Assembly: GCA_964522665.1 (NCBI GenBank)
Contig: CAZFVY010000094.1
Coordinates: forward strand, 1-29,487
Length of the DNA stretch: 29,487 nucleotides
From: CAZFVY01 sp964522665
Lineage (GTDB): Bacteria > Verrucomicrobiota > Verrucomicrobiia > Limisphaerales > CAZFVY01
Reading direction: 5' to 3'
The notes beneath the pieces were generated by a model. It did not search any database and was not told the DNA's origin. It saw only the letters and a list, made by a program, of their open reading frames with translations. Below are positions 15,943 through 23,970 of this stretch, piece by piece. The position numbers and the translations under genes were made by a program. How positions within the stretch are numbered: position 1 is the stretch's first letter; each line of letters begins with the position of its first letter.

Positions 15943-16134
15943 AGCTGGCCTTCTAACCCCTTGCGGCGCAAAATGCAAGCACGCCCAAAAGTCCGAGGTG
16001 GGGGTGTGAGGCAAGAAATCGACTCCAGATTCACGACCAAGAATTGAACGATCTATGCTCAACTTGCACGTTTCCAGTAAGTTATGCACGAGGTCAGAGC
16101 CCCCCTCTTTTTCGGGGGCCGGGAGCCCTGACCT
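15943..16134 (-). promoter_or_regulatory. Leader of CRISPR array 2
   Basis: The leader contains the two blocks shared with leader 1: 15962-16003 (two mismatches in 42 bases, 19 bases from the first repeat) and 16091-16134 (AGGTCAGAGCCCCC ... TGACCT). The intervening sequence is poorly conserved but its length differs by only one base. The 107-residue gene ends 76 bases upstream of it in transcription order. Confidence 0.8.
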
Positions 16135-16210
16135 AGCGTGCGATTTTCTGCTTTTTGGCGGCGGTGCCGGTGTCATTTTGGGGACTGTCGTATTACGCGC
16201 GATTCAGCCG

Positions 16211-16534
16211 TCAGACGCCGGTCAGCCTGAATCGCCCGAATTTGAGATCGCGCAGCGGCGGAACCCAGACCGCGTCGGCGTCCGTCAGCTTCCGGCGCAG
16301 TACGCTTAGCGGACGCTTAATGCTGTCGCTGTCGGCGCGCGCAATCCAAGGATCGCCGGGCTTGGCCTTCCGTTGCTCAAAGAGGCGCGCAATGGTTTCG
16401 CGTAGGGCGGGCCGCACGCTTGTCAACTCGGGTTTGTAACCATGCCACGCCTTGAAAATCTCCGCGGCGTCCGATTGGTCCTTCTGCAGCCACTGTTTCT
16501 GATCGGCTTCGAACAGGAAACGGATCACGGTCAA
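16211..16534 (-). CDS. Small protein coupled to the WD40-TIR-SAVED effector, unknown function
   Basis: A 107-residue protein from a TTG start that overlaps the effector stop by four bases (TTGA). A GTG two codons further in is an alternative. The overlap implies translational coupling and a shared role. The sequence is soluble, charged and rich in Trp/Arg (FEADQKQWLQKD, KAWHGYKPEL, GDPWIARADSDSIKRPLS, VWVPPLRDLKFGRF), with no motif I recognise. It is the last gene before leader 2. Possibilities include a regulator or inhibitor of the effector or a second effector component; nothing in the sequence decides. Confidence 0.65.
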   Translation of the reverse strand: MTVIRFLFEADQKQWLQKDQSDAAEIFKAWHGYKPELTSVRPALRETIARLFEQRKAKPGDPWIARADSDSIKRPLSVLRRKLTDADAVWVPPLRDLKFGRFRLTGV

Positions 16535-19500
16535 ATCGAAGGATTGAGCCGCAGGGCTGGACGGTAAGGACCGGGCGACATTCCTGGAACGTGCTCGTAC
16601 AACTGCACTTGTGGCAGGCCGTTCAGAAGTTGACCCACCATCATCGCTAATCCGGCCGGCGCCGCCAGGAACAAATGGACGGTCTCGATGCCGTGGAGTC
16701 TGGTTCGAGCCGAAATGATTTCTTGCACAATTCGATGGGCGACTTCGACAGCCTCACCAGCGTTCGAGAGATCATACCGGCTTCCGTCTTCGTTTCCGAG
16801 TTCGAGGACGGCCCGAAATGATGGCAAAGAATGTTGGCTGACCCCGAAATCCTCACGAAGTTCGTCCGCGGTACGTGCGATTGCAACCAGCACCGCCAAA
16901 TCAGAGGCCGCAGTATCACGATAAACGAGGTTCACCTTCAAACGAGAAGGTGTCCTCGGAGCGTCCAAGCTCCACAACTGATCGGGCCGGCCTGAGAGGG
17001 CCTGCTGCCAAGATATGTGGATATCACGAGGCGCGAGAAAAACCACCCCCAAGGCGACGGAGGCGACAAGAGATAGCTTGCCGGAAGCTTCAAGTCTTCT
17101 GCCGGGCGCTTCGAGGCAAATCGCGTCACCTACGTTTCGTAACGCCGGATAAATCTGCCGAGTCCAGACGTCAGCGGGCGCCTCCCGCTTACTAAAATGC
17201 GAGTGCCAGTTCAACACCAACGCGGCGCCAGGCGAGTAACGCTCCGGATCTCGCGTTGAGAGGCGGAGCCGTAGCGGGGCATCCGCCGGAAGCCGTTGGT
17301 TAATCTTTCTTAGCCTGAGAGATAGAACTTTGCTCGCAAGGTTCGCGGCGGCGTCATAGTTGATCGGATCACCGACGGCTCTCTCTTGGTTCCAGACGCT
17401 CGGATCGTGAATGCCGAATTGCGGACCCAACGCTGTTTTCGCGGAGGCGAAATCCAGACCCCCCGCGGCGACGATGAACGGAAAGAAGGAATCCCTCGAT
17501 TCATATCGCGAAACAATCAAGGGCGCTTCGATGCGACGGATAACTGACGAGTCGACGACGTCAGGAGTAACCCAGAGGATCGCGCTGGCGATGGCTGGAT
17601 CTGCAAGGGTCTCTCGGATCTGATCTTCGGTCGGCCCGCTCTCGAGATCGCTAGTGTCTTGCCAGGTCGGGACGCCGTGCAAATGTAGCGCCGTAATAAG
17701 TAGTTTAACCTCGGCTGCCCGTGAGCGACGGTAGCTCACAAAGGTCTTGCCAGTTGGATCAGTCACAGTTTTCATTGGTTGAGGGGTTGGCGCGGACGTG
17801 TCGTCCGACTCAGCCGGATGCCTTGATTGAACGCCTGCGCCTACCCGGGTGCGTCGCAGCGGGCGTCGGGCCTTCGCGGTGTTTGCTGGGCTACCTGAAT
17901 TGAATCGTTGTGGCGGAAGTGATCCAGGAACCCCGACAGCTTTGAGGAAATGAACATTGCCTCCTTGATCTCCTGCGATTACGGTCTGACCATCTGGGGT
18001 GATTGCGCAAATGGTGAAAGCGTAGTCGCCATCGTAGCGCGCAATTGCGCGTTTAGCATCAATATCCCACATTCTTAACGTGCAATCGATACTAGCCGAC
18101 ACTGCCCATCTGCCGTTGGGTGAAATCGCGACGCTCCTTACTTCGGCCCGGTGACCCTCAAATACGTTTAGGCAATGGCGGTGTGTCAAATCCCAAGCAC
18201 GAACTGTATGGTCAGCCGAGCCAGACACGATCAACTTGCCGTCTGAGGAGATCGCGACCGCGGTGGCCCAATCGTCGTGTCCGTCAAAAGTTGCCACGAG
18301 CGTGTTGTCAGTTAGGTTCCAAAGGCCCAGAGAGTTGTCTCGAGCCGCCGAAACTAACAATCCGCCGTCGCGGGACATCGCCAACCCCTCGACGCCCGAA
18401 TCGTGGCTGCCAAGCTCGAAAGCGTAGCCGTCGTCCTCCAAGCCTTGAATTCGAAGCACTCCGTCCTCCGAGGCGGACACGAAGTGTTGCCTTCCCGGAG
18501 GAAGAACCAATGCATTGATCTCGCTCGGACTCTCTTCGAAAGTATAATCGAGCTTGCCTTCGTTGAAATTCCAGAGCGTGAGCTGCTTTCCGCTCGAGGC
18601 GCAAAGCGTTTGATTCTTATCACAAATCAAACATAAAGCACGGAACGAGCTTTGATCCTTGGCGATCACCCGGAATTCGTGGGTGTCTAATTCCCAGAGC
18701 GCTAAGGTTCCGTCTTCCGATGCCGAAACAAGCGCCGTTCCATCCGGCGTAACGCCTAAGGTATTAACCGATGCGGAGTGGGCGGCATTCACGACTGCTC
18801 TGGGGTCGCTCTGAAGACTCCAAAAGCGGAAGTGCCCGTGCGGGGAAGCCGAGATGGCCCACTTCCCGTTCTCACTGATTGCAACGGCTCTCACCGGGCG
18901 GCCATGCGTAAACACACGATGCCGTCGTTGATAAAGGCCTGTCTCCCAAAGTTGAACGTTTTGGTCGTCGGAGCCGGCGACTGCCCATGTCGCGTCCGGA
19001 GTCATCGCAAGCGAAGAAATTGCGCTAGATTCGGACGCAAACGCATTGCGAAGGGGTCCGGCCGTAAGATCCCAAAGCTGTAACCGATCATTGCTGCACG
19101 CAGCGGCGATCGCTCGATCGTGACTGCTCACCGCAACCGCCTTTACAACATCGTAACGGGAATCAAGATTGTGGTCAATGCAAACTCGGTCCGCGTCGCA
19201 TACTCGCACGTGCCCATCTTTTCCCCCAGAGACCACCCACTTGCCGTCGGCGCTAATGGCCAGGCTAGTAATCGAGCCGCCCAGAGGGACTTTAGCCGGC
19301 TCGTCGTTCGGGAACGACCAGAGGTAAAGATGCCCGTCCAAGGATGCGGCGCTTGCGCGGTTTCCATCACCGCTTATAGCCAGAGCGATAACCCACGGCT
19401 TATGCACGACTTCTTTCACGCATCGGCCGGTTTTGGTGTCCCAGACTTGAAGGTTTTTAACCTTGGACGTTGCAGCGACCTCTTCTTCAGATCGATCGTT

Positions 19501-20427
19501 CGCTGTTTTCTTTGGATCATCGTCGGTATCGCCTTGCGACCACAGAATTCCCCAACGACCGTTCTCGCTAAGCGCCGCATGGTACGATGCTCCAGAAATC
19601 CCGCACAGGTTTATCGGGCCGTTTACAAGAGCAGACGACCACAATTTGAGCATGTCGCCATCAGACGCGAGGATATTCCACTCTTGATTATTGGTAATGG
19701 CCAACGCGGGGGGAATGTCGGCGCTAATTCGGAAATCAAGCATTCGGAGCAACGGCCCTCCGGCCAACAAAAGCCTTGGCGCTAAAGGAAGGAACGCCGA
19801 CGACTCAATCCAGGACGCCGCCTGCTTCCTTAGCGAGTCATAGGCGGCGTCGGGATCTTCGGGAAGTCGACCTAGGAGTTGTCCAGCCAACTGGTCGGGA
19901 TCTTTTTCGAGTACATGAGAGGACAGTCGCAAAGCCGCTTCAACCCGCTGCAGATCGGGATCATCCGGAAGCAGCGTAAAGTCGGCGAGGAGAACGGCAG
20001 CGCTTGTCCGTCGAAGTTTGGCGCTCAAGTATTCAAGATTCAGAAGAAACGCACGGAGGTCTGCCGGCCGACCAGCCTTTACACAATGGTATCCTGCCCA
20101 ACGCCAGGCATAGGCATCCCATGCATCCATCTTGTTTCTCCAACCGGCAACGAGGCGTCGATGGGAGTCGATCAAGTTCGGATCGCCCGAAGTCTCCGGC
20201 AGAACGAGCGGAAGTCGATGGACTCCAGGAGATCGCCCTTCCATGCCCACTGGCGCCCATTGAACCAGAGATCGCGCAATCATTCGTTCAAGAATTTCGT
20301 GCGTTTCCGCCAACGAGGTCTGCCAAAGGATTGCTAGCGTGGACGCGAGGAGAGGTTCGTCGCCGACCAAGATGGCCAACTCAAGATAACGAGTCTGATC
20401 TTTGGGGGTTAAGATCTCGGTAGTCAC
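16531..20427 (-). CDS. APAF-1-like helical/WD40-TIR-SAVED effector of the type III-B CRISPR system
   Basis: A 1298-residue protein from a GTG start. Residues 10-75 (RYLELAILVGDEPLLASTLAI) are the winged helix, and 85-205 (AGYHCVKAGR, HVLEKDPDQLAGQLLGRL) the helical domain, that follow the NB-ARC ATPase in APAF-1-like STAND proteins. The NB-ARC itself is missing, and only 75 bases separate the start from cmr1. Residues about 235-830 are some 13-14 WD40 repeats (GHxx..VAIS.DGk..vSgS.D.tvr.WD). After a Pro/Arg linker, 892-1040 is a TIR domain (KTFVSYRRSR, TWQD, candidate catalytic Glu967 in VIRRIEAP). Residues about 1045-1298 are SAVED (ASDLAVLVAIAR, VHLFLAAPAGLAMMVGQLLN, VQLYEH). Known SAVED domains bind cyclic oligonucleotides and activate fused effectors; TIR then degrades NAD+. 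It should respond to Cas10-made cyclic oligoadenylate. Confidence 0.9.
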   Translation of the reverse strand: MTTEILTPKDQTRYLELAILVGDEPLLASTLAILWQTSLAETHEILERMIARSLVQWAPVGMEGRSPGVHRLPLVLPETSGDPNLIDSHRRLVAGWRNKMDAWDAYAWRWAGYHCVKAGRPADLRAFLLNLEYLSAKLRRTSAAVLLADFTLLPDDPDLQRVEAALRLSSHVLEKDPDQLAGQLLGRLPEDPDAAYDSLRKQAASWIESSAFLPLAPRLLLAGGPLLRMLDFRISADIPPALAITNNQEWNILASDGDMLKLWSSALVNGPINLCGISGASYHAALSENGRWGILWSQGDTDDDPKKTANDRSEEEVAATSKVKNLQVWDTKTGRCVKEVVHKPWVIALAISGDGNRASAASLDGHLYLWSFPNDEPAKVPLGGSITSLAISADGKWVVSGGKDGHVRVCDADRVCIDHNLDSRYDVVKAVAVSSHDRAIAAACSNDRLQLWDLTAGPLRNAFASESSAISSLAMTPDATWAVAGSDDQNVQLWETGLYQRRHRVFTHGRPVRAVAISENGKWAISASPHGHFRFWSLQSDPRAVVNAAHSASVNTLGVTPDGTALVSASEDGTLALWELDTHEFRVIAKDQSSFRALCLICDKNQTLCASSGKQLTLWNFNEGKLDYTFEESPSEINALVLPPGRQHFVSASEDGVLRIQGLEDDGYAFELGSHDSGVEGLAMSRDGGLLVSAARDNSLGLWNLTDNTLVATFDGHDDWATAVAISSDGKLIVSGSADHTVRAWDLTHRHCLNVFEGHRAEVRSVAISPNGRWAVSASIDCTLRMWDIDAKRAIARYDGDYAFTICAITPDGQTVIAGDQGGNVHFLKAVGVPGSLPPQRFNSGSPANTAKARRPLRRTRVGAGVQSRHPAESDDTSAPTPQPMKTVTDPTGKTFVSYRRSRAAEVKLLITALHLHGVPTWQDTSDLESGPTEDQIRETLADPAIASAILWVTPDVVDSSVIRRIEAPLIVSRYESRDSFFPFIVAAGGLDFASAKTALGPQFGIHDPSVWNQERAVGDPINYDAAANLASKVLSLRLRKINQRLPADAPLRLRLSTRDPERYSPGAALVLNWHSHFSKREAPADVWTRQIYPALRNVGDAICLEAPGRRLEASGKLSLVASVALGVVFLAPRDIHISWQQALSGRPDQLWSLDAPRTPSRLKVNLVYRDTAASDLAVLVAIARTADELREDFGVSQHSLPSFRAVLELGNEDGSRYDLSNAGEAVEVAHRIVQEIISARTRLHGIETVHLFLAAPAGLAMMVGQLLNGLPQVQLYEHVPGMSPGPYRPALRLNPSI

Positions 20428-20502
20428 AACGAATTGGCGTCGTAGCGCCGCGGGCTTTCGTCCTGGTCGTCGAGTGAATCAGGCACAAGATAGTGGGCCG
20501 GC

Positions 20503-21321
20503 CTACGCCCCAATCCGTTTCCACGTGTCTGGCTGCGAGCGGTGGCCGCGCAGGGCTTGGCGGGCTTCGGTGATGACGCGTTCGTCCGGCGCGGTGATGA
20601 GGAGGCGGAGCTGGCCGTCGAGGCGGACGACTTTGAACTTGAGTGGCGAGGCGAGGCGGTCGCGGCTGGCGGAACCGAAGACCCATTGCGGTTCTTCAAG
20701 GGTATCCGTCGCCGCTGGGCGGAGCGCGTCGAGGGACGTGCCGACGGAAACGTCGGCGAGATAAACGGGCCAACGGCAGCCGAGTTGGTCGAGTTTTTGG
20801 CGCAGTTCCGTCGCGGTTCGCGGGGCGTGGGCGGCCTCAGGCCAGAGGCTGCCGCCGGCGCGATTCGAGCGGAGGCCGAGCGCGCCCAACAGGAGCCAAA
20901 GTTCGAGGGCGTTTTCGACCTTTCGCATATCCATCGCGGACAGCGGGCGGAGGCGGGAGGTAACCTGCAGGGTAAACGTTCCGCCGGGATCGAACGCGGC
21001 TTGCGGGCTGCGTTGACCGGCGGATGGCTTGTGGGGCAGGGTCGTGTGTTCGGCCGGGTGACCCGTGATTTCAAGGACGCGGAAGACCAAACGCGAGGCG
21101 GTGGCGCCGCCGCCAACACCTCCGAAAAGCTCTTTCTCCTCCCGCCAGACGGTTTCCCAGCCGCGGTGGTGGCCGCCGACGTGGGCCGGCGGGCCGTGGA
21201 GGGCACGATACCACCAGCGAACCATGCCGCGGATCGATGGAGCGCGAATCTCCGGCGTGTCTTGGTAGGCGCCACGGCAAAAGGTGGGGGTGAGAAATTC
21301 GATTTGACGCTGCCAATGCAT
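20503..21321 (-). CDS. cmr1: Cmr1 (Cas7-family RAMP) of the type III-B complex
   Basis: Cmr1 caps the 3' end of the crRNA-guided Cmr filament and affects target-RNA capture. The 272-residue protein has the family start (IEFLTPTFCRGAYQ, then PEIRAPSIRGMVRWWYRAL) and the ELFGG and ASRLVFRV segments of the RAMP fold. A later half carries LGALGLRSNRAGGSLWP, the usual G-rich loop. It is on the short side for Cmr1. It starts 2 bases after cmr6 ends, so it is co-transcribed, and it is the last Cmr gene before the effector. Confidence 0.93.
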   Translation of the reverse strand: MHWQRQIEFLTPTFCRGAYQDTPEIRAPSIRGMVRWWYRALHGPPAHVGGHHRGWETVWREEKELFGGVGGGATASRLVFRVLEITGHPAEHTTLPHKPSAGQRSPQAAFDPGGTFTLQVTSRLRPLSAMDMRKVENALELWLLLGALGLRSNRAGGSLWPEAAHAPRTATELRQKLDQLGCRWPVYLADVSVGTSLDALRPAATDTLEEPQWVFGSASRDRLASPLKFKVVRLDGQLRLLITAPDERVITEARQALRGHRSQPDTWKRIGA

Positions 21322-21323
21322 AT

Positions 21324-22697
21324 TTAGGAAAGCGTTATGCCGAGGCGCTGGAGGATGCGTTTTCCGACGTCACCGTGTTTTCCGCTGGTGAACGATTGCC
21401 AATAGGCATGGGTTTTGCGCAGGCGGCGGCGTTCGGCCTCGGGCACGGCGCGTTCGAAGACCCGGCGCAATTCGGCGTCGTCGGCGATGGCGGCGAGCTT
21501 GGGGATCGCCACCGCGAAATTCGCGTTCGTTTTAAGCAGCCGGGTCAGTTCATCGATGAGCGGGTCGGTGGAGGCGGCCGGGGCTGCGGGAGCGGCGGCT
21601 GGGGACGCCCCTGGCCGACCTGACATGGCTGCCGGTCGTGGCTTGGCAGGTGGCTTGCCGCCAAGCAGAAACCAGCCGTATCCCGCGCCGGTCTTGGCGC
21701 CCGCGCCTTTGCTGGTGACGGCGCGTTCAAGCCACCCGCGGATGGCAGCGAGCAATTCTGCCGACGTAAATTGGCAGCCGGATGGCAAACGGTTCAATAC
21801 GACCGCAAAGCCAAATGCGCTGCCGACCTCGACGGCGGGAAAGTAGTTCGGCCGCGGGCTTTCGTCGTCCGTCGGCGGCCGCTGCCCGTTCATGCGGTAG
21901 TAGTCGCGATGGTGCGGGTTTACCATATCGACGATCAGAGTCGGCGGCTCGGTGGGATAGGCCGGGAGGAATGAGGCGATGCCTTTGAACTCTTTCGTCT
22001 CGAGTGAGGCCGCGAAGGCGCGCGGCGCCTCCGGACCGGCGGCAAATACGAAATCGCCCTCCTTCCCAGGCTTCGTTTCAAGGTCATTTCCGCCAAATCC
22101 AAAGAGCAGCATCGCCAGCCGGACAAGGCGATCTCGTTCTGCGTCAGGGGCGATTTTGATTTCGAGGATTGCCTGGGCGCGCGCGATGCCCTTGACCGCG
22201 CTCCCGGGGAGGAACGGCAGCCCGAAGCAACGGTCGAGGCAGAGTCCGGCGTTTTCCACGACGCCGCCGGCTTGGTTGACGATGAGCCGTCCACCCAGGC
22301 GAGCCTCAAATTCCACCACCATTCCAGAGTAGGAGTCGGCCAGGTCTTTCAGGAGGCGGCGGGCGTTCTCGGTGGCGCGTTTGGCGAGATCGGGATCAGG
22401 CGTGGCGATCACGGCGAGCCGGCGGGCGATTTTGGCCTCGCGCCGGCAGCGTTCGGCATTGTCGGGACGGACATTCCGACCGCTGGCCGTGCGTTCCCGA
22501 CGAACCGCGTCCTCCAGCAGCAGGGCCGAGCCGCCCGTAACGATCCGCAACACGCTCCAGCGGCCCGCGTCGTCGAGTTTGTCCGGCTCTCCCCAAACCT
22601 TGGGGAGCGAGAATTTCTCGTAAAGGAGGGAACGGTTATCGACCTTCTCGGCGAACTCACCGATCAAGGCGCGGACGTCAGGGCTTAGAGGTATCAT
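21324..22697 (-). CDS. cmr6: Cmr6 (Cas7-family RAMP)
   Basis: A 457-residue protein. An N-terminal region containing NRSLLYEKFSLP, typical of Cmr6, is followed by the RAMP core with FGLPFLPGSAVKGIARAQA, FGFGGND and the C-terminal glycine-rich GAKTGAGYGWF. A Pro/Ala linker and a helical tail (residues about 350-457) extend it beyond common Cmr6 length. Cmr6 sits at the crRNA 3' end next to Cmr1. Its start overlaps the end of cmr5 by 20 bases, a sign of coupled translation. Confidence 0.92.
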   Translation of the reverse strand: MIPLSPDVRALIGEFAEKVDNRSLLYEKFSLPKVWGEPDKLDDAGRWSVLRIVTGGSALLLEDAVRRERTASGRNVRPDNAERCRREAKIARRLAVIATPDPDLAKRATENARRLLKDLADSYSGMVVEFEARLGGRLIVNQAGGVVENAGLCLDRCFGLPFLPGSAVKGIARAQAILEIKIAPDAERDRLVRLAMLLFGFGGNDLETKPGKEGDFVFAAGPEAPRAFAASLETKEFKGIASFLPAYPTEPPTLIVDMVNPHHRDYYRMNGQRPPTDDESPRPNYFPAVEVGSAFGFAVVLNRLPSGCQFTSAELLAAIRGWLERAVTSKGAGAKTGAGYGWFLLGGKPPAKPRPAAMSGRPGASPAAAPAAPAASTDPLIDELTRLLKTNANFAVAIPKLAAIADDAELRRVFERAVPEAERRRLRKTHAYWQSFTSGKHGDVGKRILQRLGITLS

Positions 22698-23082
22698 TTG
22701 GACCGTCCTTGGATTTGTCCTTTTTCACGAATCGGCGCGCGTACGCCAGCCACGCCAAAGCTTCGTCAGTGGCATGTTTGAGCGCGGCGCTGTCGGCTTT
22801 GCCGGTGAGATAATCGAGCAGACCGCGGAGATCCTTGACTGAAGATGGAAGTGCGGCGATTTGAGGGTCCGACAGATGTTGCGCCAGGTGGTTGAAACAG
22901 ACATACCAGCCGTCGTCCCCGCCTTTGGCGTAGGCGAACGCGCCGGCGGCCAGGAGTCCGTTGGTCATAATGAGCGCGGGCAATTTCTTGACTACGTCGC
23001 CGCCTTCGGTCCCGCGAGTATTGACGCCAGCGTCCGCGTACCCCAGGGCATTCGCGGCGCGGATTTGTTCGAGATTTTTCAT
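22678..23082 (-). CDS. cmr5: Cmr5 (type III-B small subunit)
   Basis: A 134-residue, mostly helical protein starting MKNLEQIRAANALGYA, with VVKKLPALIMTNGLLAAGAFA and a long helix that includes EALAWLAYARRFVKKD. These are the recurrent features of Cmr5, which forms the minor filament beside the crRNA-target duplex. It lies between cmr4 (13-base gap) and cmr6 (overlap). The Lys/Asp-rich tail falls in the overlap with cmr6. Confidence 0.93.
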   Translation of the reverse strand: MKNLEQIRAANALGYADAGVNTRGTEGGDVVKKLPALIMTNGLLAAGAFAYAKGGDDGWYVCFNHLAQHLSDPQIAALPSSVKDLRGLLDYLTGKADSAALKHATDEALAWLAYARRFVKKDKSKDGPNDTSKP

Positions 23083-23095
23083 GGGCGATTCCTCT

Positions 23096-23941
23096 TCAAG
23101 CGAGTTTCACCGTGCAAAAGCCGAGGCCGGTCGTGCCGTCGCCCCCGAATTGCAGGATGCGTTTCCGTTCGATCATCTGCCTTACCGAGGCGAACTCGTC
23201 GGTCGCGCGGGGCAGCACGGTGATCGGCGCGAAGAAGAGGGTCTCGGCGGGAACCGCTTCGAGGTCGAATAAACCACCTTTTGCGGCGGTTCCGGTTTGG
23301 TCGGAGATTCGGACGTGCTGATTGATCTCGCACGCGTTGCGGACGAAGTGGGAAAAATCGCCGTTGTTCAGCAGCACGAAGCGGCCTTTCGCGACTTTCC
23401 AAACTTCGTCATCGAGGAGGCCGAGCAGCGCCGCTTCCCATTCCAGCTGAAACGGCCCAGCGAGCTCGAACCGGTATTCCTCGAGGATGATGGCGACCGG
23501 CTTTTCGAACGGAAGCCCGAGCTTATCGCCCGCGAAACAGCGCGCCTCGGCAGGCTCTTCGGGCGGGCGCTTTATCGGCGAAGGCATTTTATCCAAGTCG
23601 CCCCGCGCGCGGCGAAACCGCTCCAGAGCCAGCGGGCAGGTAATCAAGGCGAAGGACCCGCGAGCGGAGCGAACCGGGAAGGCCAGAATCCGCGCTTCGC
23701 CGAAGGAGAGGACGCCGGCGGATTTGGCGTCTTCGTCGCCAAATATCTTCGCGACCATCGGCGCGACCGCGGGATCCCGCTCGGCGCAATCGCGCAGAAC
23801 GCCTTTTACGCTGCTGCCTGGAATGATGGGAAAGCCCGTGTGGCGCTCGCGCTGGATTGGTTGATCCACCGCGCCGACGCTCGTGCCGGCGCCGAGATGC
23901 AGGGCCGTTCGCGTGAAAAGATAGAGAAGTTTCTGATTCAT
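23096..23941 (-). CDS. cmr4: Cmr4 (Cas7 backbone, target-RNA nuclease)
   Basis: A 281-residue RAMP protein: LLYLFTRTALHLGAGTSVGA, followed by VDQPIQRERHTGFPIIPGSSVKG split over residues 25-47. Asp26 is at the position of the catalytic Asp known to cleave target RNA at six-base intervals in Cmr4. The C-terminus has the glycine-rich FGGDGTTGLGF. It is expected in several copies in the Cmr filament. The intact Asp26 predicts active RNA cleavage. It starts 29 bases after cmr3 ends. Confidence 0.95.
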   Translation of the reverse strand: MNQKLLYLFTRTALHLGAGTSVGAVDQPIQRERHTGFPIIPGSSVKGVLRDCAERDPAVAPMVAKIFGDEDAKSAGVLSFGEARILAFPVRSARGSFALITCPLALERFRRARGDLDKMPSPIKRPPEEPAEARCFAGDKLGLPFEKPVAIILEEYRFELAGPFQLEWEAALLGLLDDEVWKVAKGRFVLLNNGDFSHFVRNACEINQHVRISDQTGTAAKGGLFDLEAVPAETLFFAPITVLPRATDEFASVRQMIERKRILQFGGDGTTGLGFCTVKLA

Positions 23942-23970
23942 ATAAAATAGTCGGCGGTGATCTCGATTGG

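Noticed and set aside
15523..16047. A 174-residue plus-strand frame with repeating MPFGVHPTSD units
   Set aside because: It is translation of CRISPR array 2 repeats; the periodic peptide comes from the 37-base repeats, not from a protein.
20542..21327. A long plus-strand frame opposite cmr1, and similar long frames opposite cmr6, cmr4, cmr3 and the chromosomal operon genes
   Set aside because: They are antisense shadows in GC-rich coding DNA; the opposite strand carries clear family matches.
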